Assembly: GCA_945952225.1 (NCBI GenBank)
Contig: CAMFHP010000030.1
Coordinates: forward strand, 1-64,000
From: an uncultured Myxococcaceae bacterium
Lineage (GTDB): Bacteria; Myxococcota_A; Polyangia; Polyangiales; Ga0077539
DNA length: 64,000 nucleotides
Reading direction: 5' to 3'
How positions within the stretch are numbered: the stretch's first letter is position 1; each line of letters opens with the position of its first letter. Below the pieces are notes generated by a model. The model was not told where the DNA came from. It searched no databases and saw only the letters and a list, made by a program, of their open reading frames with translations. The position numbers were made by a program, and so were the translations under genes. Positions 48,319 through 58,967 of the stretch are shown here, in pieces.

Positions 48319-49467
48319 CTACAGCACCACGAGGGCGTGGCCCGGCGTCTCGACGCGATCGCCGCGCACGAGCACGAAGGGCAGCGCGACCTTCTGTCCG
48401 TTGAGCGAGACCGGCGCCGTGGGGGTCACCACGGGTCCGTCGGCGGAGAAGCGCAGCGCGCCCATCGCGACGGTGTAGGCCGTCGAAACAAGCGCCACGC
48501 GACGACCACGGTCCATGCCGCGCTCGACTTCGAGCACCACGGCGCCAGGGTCTCCACCCGCATGCACGCGCAGCCCGAGGTCGGCCCCGAGCCCCACCAA
48601 CGCCCCCGGCACCAACGCCAGCGTCGCGCCGAGCGGAACCCCATCGAGCGTCGTGCCCGAACGGCTCCCCACATCGCGCACGGTGAAGCCCTCCGCGGTG
48701 GCCCCGATCTCGACGTGACGCCGCGACACCGACGCGCCCCGCAATGACACGTCGGCCTCGCGCCCGAGCACCGCGGGGAACCTCCCCACCACGAGCACGC
48801 GCTGTCCGTCGACCTCGACCTCGCAGCGCCCCTCTCGGAGCATCGAAGCTGCGGCCGCGTCGAGGGCCGCCCTGGCCTCGTGGTCTTCGCCGTGCGCGGT
48901 CACCCACGCGCGCAGTTCGGCGAGCGCCCTCGCCCGATCGCCCGAGCGCCACGCGGCGTCGAAGCCTTCGAGCGCGCCCCGTCGACGAAGCCCCTCGCGC
49001 TCGGCCTCTTCGCGCCGTCCCGTGAGCTGTTCGAGCTCGTCGACGTCGCCCGCGAGGGTGAGCACGCGGGCCACGGCCTCGCGGTCTTCGAGCAGCGCCC
49101 ACGCGCGCCCGGCCTCGCGCCACGCGCCGAGGCGTTCGAGGTCTTCGGCGGCCTCGGTGAGCCGTCGGCGTTCGTCGTCGGTGCGGGGCGCTGCGCCTTC
49201 GGCCTCGGCGAGGGCCACGAGCGCGAGCCCGCGTCGCGCGGCGTCGCGCAGGTCGTCGGTGCGCGCGAGCCGGTAGGCGCGGGTGTAGAACTCGCGGCGC
49301 TCGTCGAGGGTGCGCGCGGTCTCGGCGGCGCGGAGGTACACGCGCACGGCCTCGGCGCGCTGGTTCCCGTCGACGTAGAGGCGCGCGGCGTCTTCGATCC
49401 GACCTTCGGCCTCCGCGCGCTCGGCAGCGCCCGTGGAGCGGAAGACCCGAGACAGCCACGACCACAT
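48319..49467 (-). CDS. TPR-like FHA-domain protein
   Basis: A 382-residue protein. The first 210 residues are helical repeats (for example RIEDAARLYVDGNQRAEAVR). An FHA domain follows (about 215-310) with LGREADVSLRGASVSRRHVEI. The phosphothreonine-binding Arg (GR) and Ser (SRRH) are intact, although the NGT loop reads SGT. A second beta-rich C-terminal domain looks like a degenerate FHA. It is divergent from pilB across 115 bases, so it may share regulation with the pilus genes. Confidence 0.85.
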   Translation of the reverse strand: MWSWLSRVFRSTGAAERAEAEGRIEDAARLYVDGNQRAEAVRVYLRAAETARTLDERREFYTRAYRLARTDDLRDAARRGLALVALAEAEGAAPRTDDERRRLTEAAEDLERLGAWREAGRAWALLEDREAVARVLTLAGDVDELEQLTGRREEAEREGLRRRGALEGFDAAWRSGDRARALAELRAWVTAHGEDHEARAALDAAAASMLREGRCEVEVDGQRVLVVGRFPAVLGREADVSLRGASVSRRHVEIGATAEGFTVRDVGSRSGTTLDGVPLGATLALVPGALVGLGADLGLRVHAGGDPGAVVLEVERGMDRGRRVALVSTAYTVAMGALRFSADGPVVTPTAPVSLNGQKVALPFVLVRGDRVETPGHALVVL

Positions 49468-49569
49468 AGAAGACCCTCGGGCGGGCGTGTTAGAAGCGGT
49501 TGGTTCGATCGCACCCGGCACGCGCGTTCGATGCACCGCACACGCCGCGAAGCGGCCACGATTTGTAGC

Positions 49570-49577
49570 AAGGAGGT
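49570..49577 (+). promoter_or_regulatory. Strong Shine-Dalgarno site of pilB
   Basis: AAGGAGGT is a perfect match to the 16S rRNA tail, ending five bases before the pilB ATG. It fixes the start codon and implies high translation. Confidence 0.85.
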
Positions 49578-49582
49578 CCTGA

Positions 49583-51382
49583 ATGTCTACCGCCAATCGC
49601 CTCGGCGAACTCCTCGTGCGCGAGAAGCGAATCTCGCTCGCGCAGCTTCGCCAGGCGCAGGATGAACAGCGTCGCTCGGGCGTGAATCTGGGCGCGGCGC
49701 TGGCCCGACTGGGCTTCATCTCCGACCGCGAGATCACGAACTTCCTCTCGCAGGAGTACCGCGTCCCCTCGATCGATCTGTCGGCGGTGGAGCTCGACTC
49801 CGAGCTGGGCAAGGTCGTCACGCGCGACGTGTGTGAGAAGCACAAGGTCATCCCGATTTCGAAGGCGGGCTCGTCGCTCATCGTGGCCATGAGCGACCCG
49901 ACGAACCTCCACGCGATCGACGACATCAAGTTCCTCACGGGCTACAACGTCGAGCCTGTGGTCGCGAGCGAGCTGGCGATCGCGTCGGCGATCGAGAAGC
50001 TCTTCACGCCGGCGGCGTCTGCGGGCGGCGGCGGCGGCGGTGGCGGCGGCGCGGCGGGCGGCATGCCCACGGTCGACATCGACGCGCTCATCGGCGACAT
50101 GGGCGACACCGACGTCGAGTTCGGCGACGACGACGACGACAACGAGAACGTGCTGGAGCTCACGAAGGCCAGCGAAGACGCCCCCGTCGTGCGCCTCGTG
50201 AACGCGATCCTCCTCAACGCCATCAAGGTGCGCGCGAGCGACATTCACATCGAGCCGTACGAGAAGACGATGCGGGTGCGCTACCGCGTCGACGGCGTGC
50301 TTCGCGAGGAGCTCAAGCCCCCGCTGAAGATGAAGAACGCCATCTCGTCGCGCGTGAAGATCATGTCGAGCCTCGACATCGCCGAGCGTCGCCTCCCGCA
50401 GGACGGGCGCATCAAGCTCAAGCTCGGCGGCGGCAAGGAGATGGACTACCGCGTGTCGGTGCTCCCCACGATCTGGGGCGAGAAGATCGTGCTCCGTCTG
50501 CTCGACAAGTCGAACCTCCAGCTCGACATGACGAAGCTGGGCTTCGAGAAGACGCAGCTCGAGTGGTTCATGAAGGCCATTCACAACCCCTTCGGCATGG
50601 TGCTGGTCACCGGCCCGACGGGTTCGGGCAAGACGACGACGCTCTACTCCGCGCTCGCCGAGCTCAACAAGACGACGGAGAACATCAGCACCGCCGAAGA
50701 CCCCGTGGAGTACAACCTCGCGGGCATCAATCAGTGCCAGATGCACGACGACATCGGGCTCAACTTCGCGGCCGCGCTGCGCTCGTTCCTCCGGCAGGAC
50801 CCGGACATCATCATGGTGGGCGAGATCCGCGATTTCGAGACCGCGGAGATCGCCGTGAAGGCCGCGCTCACGGGCCACATGGTGCTCTCGACGCTGCACA
50901 CCAACGACGCGCCGAGCACGGTCTCGCGCATGCTCAACATGGGCATCGAGCCCTTCATGGTGACGGCGGCCACCAACCTCGTGCTCGCGCAGCGCCTCGC
51001 GCGCCGCGTCTGCAAGGAGTGCAAGACCGACGTGAAGGTGCCGCTGGAGCTGCTCCGCGAGCTGGGCTTCACCGAGGCCGACATCGCGAAGTGCAACGGC
51101 ACGCTCTCGAAGGGCGCCGGCTGCTCGAACTGCAACGGCACGGGCTACAAGGGCCGCGTCGCGCTCTACGAAGTGATGCCCATGTGGGACGAGCTCAAGG
51201 AGCTAGTGCTCCAGGGCGCGTCGGCGGCGGAGCTCAAGCAGCAGGCCATCCGGTGCGGGCTCCAGACGCTGCGCATGTCGGCCATCGCGAAGGCCATCGA
51301 GGGCATCACCACGACCGACGAGATCGTGCGCTGCACCACCTCCGACGCGAACAAGTCGGCGGGCGGCGGCGGCGGACACTGA
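49583..51382 (+). CDS. pilB: Type IV pilus extension ATPase PilB
   Basis: A 599-residue GspE/PilB ATPase. The N-terminal MshEN-like domain (about 1-150) starts NRLGELLVREKRISLAQLRQ. A poly-Gly and acidic linker (about 155-200) follows. The ATPase core has Walker A GPTGSGKTT (Lys350), Asp box STAEDPVEY, Walker B IIMVGEIRD and the His box TLHTNDA. A four-Cys zinc site, CKEC and CSNC, lies near 475-515. It powers pilus assembly. It is the first gene of the plus-strand series pilB-pilT-pilC-pilS. Confidence 0.97.
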   Translation: MSTANRLGELLVREKRISLAQLRQAQDEQRRSGVNLGAALARLGFISDREITNFLSQEYRVPSIDLSAVELDSELGKVVTRDVCEKHKVIPISKAGSSLIVAMSDPTNLHAIDDIKFLTGYNVEPVVASELAIASAIEKLFTPAASAGGGGGGGGGAAGGMPTVDIDALIGDMGDTDVEFGDDDDDNENVLELTKASEDAPVVRLVNAILLNAIKVRASDIHIEPYEKTMRVRYRVDGVLREELKPPLKMKNAISSRVKIMSSLDIAERRLPQDGRIKLKLGGGKEMDYRVSVLPTIWGEKIVLRLLDKSNLQLDMTKLGFEKTQLEWFMKAIHNPFGMVLVTGPTGSGKTTTLYSALAELNKTTENISTAEDPVEYNLAGINQCQMHDDIGLNFAAALRSFLRQDPDIIMVGEIRDFETAEIAVKAALTGHMVLSTLHTNDAPSTVSRMLNMGIEPFMVTAATNLVLAQRLARRVCKECKTDVKVPLELLRELGFTEADIAKCNGTLSKGAGCSNCNGTGYKGRVALYEVMPMWDELKELVLQGASAAELKQQAIRCGLQTLRMSAIAKAIEGITTTDEIVRCTTSDANKSAGGGGGH

Positions 51383-51419
51383 CCCCGGGGAGCTCGCACG
51401 GGGCACCGTGAACCGCACC

Positions 51420-52535
51420 ATGTCGAACGCCGAACCGATCCAGCCGACGCTCCTCGACCTGCTCAAGGTGATGGTCGAGAAGAACGCGAGCGACCTGCAC
51501 ATCACCACGGGCTCGCCCCCGGTGCTGCGCGTCGACGACCAGCTCGTGCCCCTCCGCCGCTGCGCGATCCTGACGCCCGCCGAGACCCAGCGGCTCTGCT
51601 ACTCGATCCTCACCGAGGAGCAGCGTCGGCAGTTCGAATCGACGTGCGAGCTCGACCTCTCGTTCGGGGTGAAGAACCTCGCGCGCTTTCGCGCCAACAT
51701 CTTCATGCAGCGGGGCGCCGTGGCGGCGGCGTTCCGCGCGATCCCGTTCAAGATCCTCACGATCGAGGAGCTCGGCCTGCCGGGCGTCGTGAGCGATTTC
51801 GCCACGCGCACGCGCGGTCTGGTGCTCATCACCGGTCCCACGGGCTCGGGCAAGACCACCACCCTCGCGTCGATCATCGACAAGATCAACACCGAGCAGC
51901 GGCGGCACATCCTCACGATCGAAGACCCGATCGAGTACATGCACGCCAACAAGAACTGCGTGGTGAACCAGCGCGAGGTCGGCATCGACACGTCGACCTT
52001 CAAAGACGCACTTCGCTACGCGCTCCGGCAGGACCCCGACGTGGTGCTCATCGGCGAGCTCCGCGACCAGGAGACCGTCGAGGCCGCGCTCACCATCGCC
52101 GAGACCGGTCACATGGTCTACGGCACGCTGCACACGAACAGCGCGTGGCAGGCCATCACGCGCATCATCGACATGTTCCCCGCGCACCAGCAGCAGCAGG
52201 TGCGGGTGCAGCTCTCGTTCGTGCTCCAGGGGGTCATCACGCAGCTCCTCCTGCCGCGCTCGACGGGCGCGGGCCGCGTGGCCGCCGCGGAGATCCTCAT
52301 TCCCACGCCCGCGATCCGGTCGATCATCCGCGAAGACAAGATCCACCAGATCTACTCGCACATGCAGATGGGTCAGGCGACCACGGGGATGCAGACCATG
52401 AATCAGGCCCTCGCGGCGCTGGTGCATCGCCGACAGATCACCGCCGAAGAGGCCCTCGGGCGCTCCGCCGACGTGACCGAGCTCCAGCAGTTGCTGGAGA
52501 ACAACGCCGCGCGCCCGCCCGCCCCCCGCGGCTGA
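51420..52535 (+). CDS. pilT: Type IV pilus retraction ATPase PilT
   Basis: A 371-residue PilT. Walker A is GPTGSGKTT (Lys145), with AIRAE-like PAS-type N-terminal region SDLHITTGSPPVLRVD, Asp box TIEDPIEY, and Walker B VVLIGELRD. The C-terminal region includes the AAAEILI phrase typical of PilT. No zinc site is present, as usual for PilT. A GTG 12 bases upstream is an alternative start. It drives pilus disassembly, needed for twitching or social motility. Confidence 0.96.
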   Translation: MSNAEPIQPTLLDLLKVMVEKNASDLHITTGSPPVLRVDDQLVPLRRCAILTPAETQRLCYSILTEEQRRQFESTCELDLSFGVKNLARFRANIFMQRGAVAAAFRAIPFKILTIEELGLPGVVSDFATRTRGLVLITGPTGSGKTTTLASIIDKINTEQRRHILTIEDPIEYMHANKNCVVNQREVGIDTSTFKDALRYALRQDPDVVLIGELRDQETVEAALTIAETGHMVYGTLHTNSAWQAITRIIDMFPAHQQQQVRVQLSFVLQGVITQLLLPRSTGAGRVAAAEILIPTPAIRSIIREDKIHQIYSHMQMGQATTGMQTMNQALAALVHRRQITAEEALGRSADVTELQQLLENNAARPPAPRG

Positions 52536-52646
52536 CGTTCCGTCACCCGTTCGAGCGTCGGACGCTCTCGCCACCTCGCGAGAAACCCGCACGCGCACGG
52601 ACGGGCTTTGACCTCCGCGCGGGCGTCCCGATACGATGCCGCTGCG

Positions 52647-53855
<1,209 letters not shown>

Positions 53856-53867
53856 CGCGCCGCCGCG

Positions 53868-55577
53868 ATGCCTCCGTCGTTCGAACCCGCCTCCCTCGTC
53901 GTCGCCACCGACTCGCAGCAGCGCCAGCGCTTCCTCTGGCTCACGGCCGCGCGCGTGCTCGTGTGCACGGTGATCTTCGGCGGCACCGTGGCGGTCTACC
54001 TCGCCGAGGGACACTCGCTCGACGGCCCCACGCCGCGCCTGCTCCTCACGGTCATCATCGCGATCTACGTGGCCTCGCTGGGCTACGTGCTTCAGATCCG
54101 CGGCGCGCCCGCATCACGCCTCGAACGCCTCACGTCGGTGAGCATCGCGCTCGACCTGCTCGCGTGGACGGTCTTCGTGTACGCCACCGGCGGCGCCTCG
54201 TCGCCGCTCAGCACCTTCTTCGGCCTCAGCACGCTCACCGCCGCGCTCGTGCTCGGCGGCAACGCCACGCTCTGGACGGCCGTGTGCTCCCTCGGCCTCT
54301 ACGGCCTGCTCGCGCTGCTCATGGCGACGGGCCTCCTCGATCCGCCCGCGGACCAGCGCGCGATTCTCTCGAACCCCATCGAGACCACCTACCAGATGGT
54401 GGTGACGGTGACCGCGGTGGTGCTCATCACGGCCATCGGCGGCTCGCTCGCCGATCGACTGGTGCTCACGGGTGACGCGCTCGTGCGGGCCGAGGTCTCG
54501 CGCGCGAGCCTCGCGCGGCTCTACGAAGACGTGCTGCGGTCGATCCCCGTGGCGATCGTCACGTACGACGCGCAGGCCCGCATCGAGAGCGCGAACCCCA
54601 TGGCGGTGCTGATGCTCGGACACCTCGCGCCCGACCTTCTGGGCGCCGACGCGCGCGACGTGTTGCCCTTTCTCCCGCCGAACCTCGGCGAAGGACCGGC
54701 CGCGTCGGGAGACACCACGCTCGAATCGCCCGAGGGCCCCGTGCCCGTCGCGTTTCACTGCGCGCCCCTCTACGACCACACGGCGGCGGTGCGCGGCGGC
54801 GTGGTGATCATCGACAACCGATCGCGCGAGGAGCGCCTCCGCAACGCCGTGGAGCAGGCCGAGCGCTTCGCCGTGCTCGGTCGCCTCGCGGCGGGTCTGG
54901 CCCATGAGATTCGCAATCCGCTCGGGGCCATCTCGGGCTGCGTGGAGCTCGTGCGCGAGACCGCCACGCTCGACGCCGAAGACCGCAAGCTGCTGGTCAC
55001 CGTGAGCCGCGACGTCGAGCGGCTCAATCAGCTCGTGACCGACATGCTCCAGTTCGCGCGGCCGCGTCCGCCGGACCTTCAGCCCACGGACCTCGCCGTG
55101 CTCGCCAACGAGGTGGTGACCCTCGCGAAGACCTCGGGCGGCCCCGAGTCGAACGTGAATCTCTTCGTGGGCGGAGACCCTTCGGTGATGGCCCTCGCCG
55201 ACGGCAACCAGGTGCGTCAGGTGCTCTGGAATCTCGTGCGCAACGCGGCGCAGGCCTCACGCAAGGGCGGCGACGTGCAGGTCGACGTGCGCACCGACGG
55301 CGACGACGCCGAGATCGCCGTGCTCGACCGAGGACCGGGCGTGGCCCCCGAGCTGCGCGACAAGCTCTTCGAGTCGTTCTATTCGGGCACGGCGCGGGGC
55401 ACGGGGCTCGGGCTCGCGATCGTGAAGCGCGTGGCCGACGCCCACGGCGGACGCGTCGAGGTGAGGCCCCGCGAAGGCGGCGGGAGCGTGTTCGCGTTCG
55501 TCATTCCGCGCGGCGGCGACGAGGTGCACGACGAGGTCGTCGAGATGGTGCGCGCGACGAGCTCGCGGCCGGTGTGA
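53868..55577 (+). CDS. pilS: PilS-like membrane sensor histidine kinase
   Basis: A 569-residue kinase beginning 12 bases after pilC. Six hydrophobic segments occupy residues 25-200. A PAS-like domain (about 220-325) contains IPVAIVTYDAQARIESANPM. The H-box LAAGLAHEIRNPLGAISG has His346, followed by N-box NLVRNAAQASRK, and G-box LDRGPGVAPEL...ARGTGLGLAI. This architecture is that of PilS, which in M. xanthus controls pilA with PilR. No response regulator with a receiver domain follows. Confidence 0.9.
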   Translation: MPPSFEPASLVVATDSQQRQRFLWLTAARVLVCTVIFGGTVAVYLAEGHSLDGPTPRLLLTVIIAIYVASLGYVLQIRGAPASRLERLTSVSIALDLLAWTVFVYATGGASSPLSTFFGLSTLTAALVLGGNATLWTAVCSLGLYGLLALLMATGLLDPPADQRAILSNPIETTYQMVVTVTAVVLITAIGGSLADRLVLTGDALVRAEVSRASLARLYEDVLRSIPVAIVTYDAQARIESANPMAVLMLGHLAPDLLGADARDVLPFLPPNLGEGPAASGDTTLESPEGPVPVAFHCAPLYDHTAAVRGGVVIIDNRSREERLRNAVEQAERFAVLGRLAAGLAHEIRNPLGAISGCVELVRETATLDAEDRKLLVTVSRDVERLNQLVTDMLQFARPRPPDLQPTDLAVLANEVVTLAKTSGGPESNVNLFVGGDPSVMALADGNQVRQVLWNLVRNAAQASRKGGDVQVDVRTDGDDAEIAVLDRGPGVAPELRDKLFESFYSGTARGTGLGLAIVKRVADAHGGRVEVRPREGGGSVFAFVIPRGGDEVHDEVVEMVRATSSRPV

Positions 55578-55587
55578 GCAGCCGGGA

Positions 55588-56232
55588 TCAGCTGTTGAGA
55601 CGCTGCTCCTTGGCTTCGACGGCGGCGAGAAAGAGCTGCAGGTACTCGATGGCCGACGTGAGCGAGAACACCATCGAGAGCAGCACGAGCCACTGACCGA
55701 CCACGTTGAGGTCGACGGCCTCGGGCCACAGCGGCAGCACCCGATGGGGAAAGTGCAGCACCAGGCACAAGATCCCCACCATCTGGAGCGCCGTCTTCCA
55801 CTTTCCGCTCTCGCCCGCGGCGATGACCACGCCCTCGCTCGACGCGATGGAGCGCAGCGCCGTGATGCTGATCTCACGCCCGAGGAGGATCACCACGATC
55901 CACGGCGCGATGCGTCCCATGCGCGTGAGGTAGATCAGCGTGGCCATCACCAGGAGCTTGTCGGCGAGCGGATCCATGAACTTGCCGAACACGCTGATGA
56001 GGTTCCACTTGCGGGCGAGCCAGCCGTCGAGGAGGTCGGTCACGGCGCTCGCGCCGTAGAGCCACGCGGCGATGAACGCGTCGCGCGGCGTGCCCGAGGC
56101 CACGTACCAGAGCACCACGGGAATGAGCGCCACGCGCACCATGGTCAGCGCGTTGGGGAGGTTCCAGACGTCTTCGCGGAAGGCCCTTCGCGCAGGGCTC
56201 GGAGGTCGCTCGCTCACGGCAGCGCGGACCAT
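55588..56232 (-). CDS. pgsA: CDP-diacylglycerol-glycerol-3-phosphate 3-phosphatidyltransferase
   Basis: A 214-residue CDP-alcohol phosphotransferase. The full motif D-x2-DG-x2-AR-x8-G-x3-D-x3-D is present: Asp66, Asp69, Gly70, Ala73, Arg74, Gly83, Asp87 and Asp91. Several membrane helices surround it. PgsA makes phosphatidylglycerol phosphate from CDP-diacylglycerol and glycerol-3-phosphate. An ATG nine bases earlier (56241) is also possible. The gene is inserted in reverse between pilS and the FHA regulator, with no sign of transfer. Confidence 0.92.
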   Translation of the reverse strand: MVRAAVSERPPSPARRAFREDVWNLPNALTMVRVALIPVVLWYVASGTPRDAFIAAWLYGASAVTDLLDGWLARKWNLISVFGKFMDPLADKLLVMATLIYLTRMGRIAPWIVVILLGREISITALRSIASSEGVVIAAGESGKWKTALQMVGILCLVLHFPHRVLPLWPEAVDLNVVGQWLVLLSMVFSLTSAIEYLQLFLAAVEAKEQRLNS

Positions 56233-56352
56233 ACCCGTCATCCCCCGCGTGTCGATAGCGCGAACGCGCGCATCGCTGCGCAGGTGCGCGCATGGTGGGT
56301 CACCGCGGTCCTCTCTGTTCGGCGACGTGCGGTGGTGGCAGACTACGCGCCC

Positions 56353-57765
56353 GTGACGCGCGATCCCAGCAGCTTTCTCGAGACGGAGCACACCCGCACC
56401 ATCCAGGCCGATCGGCTCCGCGGGCCGTCCGTCCGCGGCGTGCGGATCACCGTGGTCGCAGGCCCCGACGCGGGCCACGAGCAGGTGTTCGCCATGCAGC
56501 GCGTGATCGTGGGACGCGCCGCAGGCAGCGATTTTCGTGTGAACGACCCCACGGTGTCGTCGTTCCACCTGGAGCTCATCGCCGCGGAGGATCGCGGCGG
56601 GGTTCAGCTCGTCGACCTCTCGTCGCGCAACGGCACGGTGTACGCCGGCGCCCGCATCGAACGCGCGGTGGTTCCCTCGGGGGCGACCCTCGAAGTGGGC
56701 AGCTCGATCGTGCGCGTCGAGCTCGATGCGGCCTTCGCCACCGAGGTGGCCGACCTGCCCGCGTTCGGGGAGCTCCGGGGCCGCAACGTCGCGATGCGCG
56801 AGCTGTTCTCGACCCTCGCGCGCCTCGCGCGCACCGAGCTCTCGATCCTCATCGAGGGCCAGACGGGCACGGGCAAGGAGCTCGCGGCGCGCGCCGTTCA
56901 CGACGCGAGCAACTACGCGCAGGGGCCCTTCGTGGTGCTCGACTGCACGGCCATTCCGAGCACCCTCGCCGAGAGCGTGCTGTTCGGCCACGAGCGCGGG
57001 GCCTTCACGGGCGCGAGCGAGCGCCGCGTCGGCGTCTTCGAAGCCGCCGAAGGGGGAACGATCTTCCTCGACGAGGTGGGTGAGCTCCCGCTCGAACTCC
57101 AGCCCAAGCTCCTTCGTGTGCTCGAACGTCGCGAGGTGGTGCGCGTGGGCTCGACGACGCCTCGCCCCGTGCAGGTGCGCGTGATCTCCGCCACGTGGCG
57201 CGACCTGCGCACGATGATCAACCAGGGCAAGTTCCGCGAGGACCTCTACTACCGCCTCGCGCAGGCCCGCGTGACGCTGCCGCCGATGCGCGAGCGCGTC
57301 GAAGACATCCCCCTGCTCGTGTACCACTTTCTCCAGCGCCTCCCGCCGGGACAGGGCGCGCGCGCCATCTCGCCCGAGGCCCTCTCCGAGCTTCAGCGCC
57401 GCGAGTACGCGGGCAACGTGCGCGAGCTCAAGAGCACCGTCGAGCGCGCCGCGATGATGGCCGAGGGTGCCGTCATCACCGGCGCCGACCTGGCCTTCGA
57501 GCGCATGCTCTCGGGCGAGCGCGCGCGGGCTCCGTCTCCCGTGAGCGCACCGCCCGTCCCCGCGGCCCCGCAGGCCGTGAACGGGCCGCTGACGCCCTTC
57601 AAAGAGGCCAAGCGCACGCTCATCGACGAGTTCGAAAAAGACTATCTCCAGCGGCTCCTGCAGCGCACGGGCAACAACCTCTCGCGCGCCGCGGCGCTCG
57701 CGGGCATCGAGCGCCACTACCTCCGCGACCTGTTCCGCAAGCACGGCCTCCGCTCCGACGAGTGA
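56353..57765 (+). CDS. FHA-domain sigma-54-dependent transcriptional activator
   Basis: A 470-residue enhancer-binding protein (GTG at 56353; GTGs 18 and 21 bases upstream are alternatives). The N-terminal FHA domain (about 20-125) has VGRAAGSDFRVNDPTVSSFH and SSRNGTVYAG. The AAA+ domain has Walker A GQTGTGKE (Lys175), the sigma-54 contact loop GAFTGA (216-221), and Walker B GGTIFLDEVGEL. A Fis-type HTH ends the protein (NNLSRAAALAGIERHYLRDL). It lacks a receiver domain, so it is switched by phosphothreonine binding rather than by a sensor kinase. It sits where pilR would be expected. Confidence 0.93.
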   Translation: MTRDPSSFLETEHTRTIQADRLRGPSVRGVRITVVAGPDAGHEQVFAMQRVIVGRAAGSDFRVNDPTVSSFHLELIAAEDRGGVQLVDLSSRNGTVYAGARIERAVVPSGATLEVGSSIVRVELDAAFATEVADLPAFGELRGRNVAMRELFSTLARLARTELSILIEGQTGTGKELAARAVHDASNYAQGPFVVLDCTAIPSTLAESVLFGHERGAFTGASERRVGVFEAAEGGTIFLDEVGELPLELQPKLLRVLERREVVRVGSTTPRPVQVRVISATWRDLRTMINQGKFREDLYYRLAQARVTLPPMRERVEDIPLLVYHFLQRLPPGQGARAISPEALSELQRREYAGNVRELKSTVERAAMMAEGAVITGADLAFERMLSGERARAPSPVSAPPVPAAPQAVNGPLTPFKEAKRTLIDEFEKDYLQRLLQRTGNNLSRAAALAGIERHYLRDLFRKHGLRSDE

Positions 57766-57769
57766 CGCC

Positions 57770-57973
57770 GTGACCGCGACGCTGGCCACCGTGCTTGCGG
57801 CCTGGCAGCGCGTTGTGTATGAGCGCCCGCCCGCGGGGAGCCTGCAACGCGGCGTCGTCGCGCTCCCCCGTGTTCCCACGGCCGTCGCGGTGGTCGTCGC
57901 CGTGGTGGCCCTGCTCGCCCTGCTCGTCCGCGCCCGCCGCCGCGCGCGCGCTCCACGCCCCGAAGAACCGTAG
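57770..57973 (+). CDS. Small single-span membrane protein (hypothetical)
   Basis: A 67-residue ORF beginning with GTG four bases after the FHA activator stop. It has one hydrophobic helix, VPTAVAVVVAVVALLALLV, followed by an Arg/Ala-rich tail. It is 13 bases before the YbhN-like gene, so it may be translated as part of that unit. No homologue is recalled, and the coding status is moderate. Confidence 0.4.
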   Translation: MTATLATVLAAWQRVVYERPPAGSLQRGVVALPRVPTAVAVVVAVVALLALLVRARRRARAPRPEEP

Positions 57974-57986
57974 AAGCCCCCTCCGC

Positions 57987-58967
57987 ATGAACGCTCGCAA
58001 GCTCCTCGCGATGATGATGCTCGTGGTGCTCGTGTACGCGGGCTTCGTGCTCTACAACGACGTGGGCAAGCTCCGCGCGGCGCTCTCGCATTTCGCGTGG
58101 TCGAGCTTCGCCGTGGCCCTCGCGCTCGCCACGGCCAACTACGGGCTGCGCTTTCTCAAGTGGCAGTACTACCTGCTGCGCCTGCGCGTCGAGAACGTGC
58201 CCTGGGTCGAGAGCCTCGTGGTCTTTCTCGCAGGCTTCGCCATGAGCATCACGCCCGCGAAGGCCGGTGAGGTGTTCAAGAGCGCGCTGCTCGCGAGTGC
58301 GCGTGGCGTCTCGATCGTGCGCACCGCGCCCGTGGTCGTCGCCGATCGACTCACGGACCTCATCGCTCTCATCATGATCGCCGCCGCGGGGAGCTTCTGG
58401 TTCGAAGGCGGACGGCTCCCGGCCATCGCCGCGACGGGGATGGTCGCCGCGCTGCTGGTGTTCATCTTCGTGCCCTCGCTCGGCGAGGCCGTGATCCGCG
58501 TGGCCGAGCGTCTGCCCGTGGGTCGCAGGCTCGCCCCCCGTGCGCGCGAGGCCTACGCGGCGCTGCGGCTGCTCGCGGGTCCGTCGGCGTTGATCCTCCC
58601 GACGGCGCTCTCGCTCGTGGCGTGGGGATGCGAGTGCCTGGGCCTCTGGGTGATCCTCCGCGGGCTCGAACATCCGGCCTCGATGGCCGTGTCGTTCTTC
58701 GTGTACGCGGTGGCCACGGTGGCGGGCGCGGTGATGATGCTCCCCGGCGGCGTGGGGGGCACCGAGGCCACGATGCAGACGTTGCTGGTGCAGCTCTCGA
58801 CGCCGTCGATGCCCGCGGGCGTGGCGGCGACGGCGACGCTGCTCGTGCGCTTCGCGACGCTGTGGTTCGCGGTGATCGTGGGCGCGCTGGCGCTGCTGGT
58901 GTTCCGCCGCAAGTACGACCGCAACATGCCCCCGCAGGGCGCGGAGCCGCCGGTCAGCGGATCATGA
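57987..58967 (+). CDS. YbhN / lysylphosphatidylglycerol synthase TM-domain (UPF0104) protein
   Basis: A 326-residue integral membrane protein with about eight helices. Family phrases are LRFLKWQYYL, SITPAKAGEVFKSALL, VVVADRLTDLIAL and LPGGVGGTEATMQ. Such domains are the flippase-like half of MprF, but as stand-alone proteins their substrate is unknown. It converges on, and overlaps by 14 bases, the gene at 58954. Confidence 0.88.
   Translation: MNARKLLAMMMLVVLVYAGFVLYNDVGKLRAALSHFAWSSFAVALALATANYGLRFLKWQYYLLRLRVENVPWVESLVVFLAGFAMSITPAKAGEVFKSALLASARGVSIVRTAPVVVADRLTDLIALIMIAAAGSFWFEGGRLPAIAATGMVAALLVFIFVPSLGEAVIRVAERLPVGRRLAPRAREAYAALRLLAGPSALILPTALSLVAWGCECLGLWVILRGLEHPASMAVSFFVYAVATVAGAVMMLPGGVGGTEATMQTLLVQLSTPSMPAGVAATATLLVRFATLWFAVIVGALALLVFRRKYDRNMPPQGAEPPVSGS

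Noticed and set aside
49516-49531. cGGCACG-N4-TTCGA resembling a sigma-54 promoter upstream of pilB
   Set aside because: The essential -12 GC is replaced by CG, so the match is not convincing.
55588-57879. A 763-codon minus-strand frame covering pgsA and the FHA activator region
   Set aside because: Only the last 214 codons match PgsA; the rest is antisense to the activator gene and has no domain.
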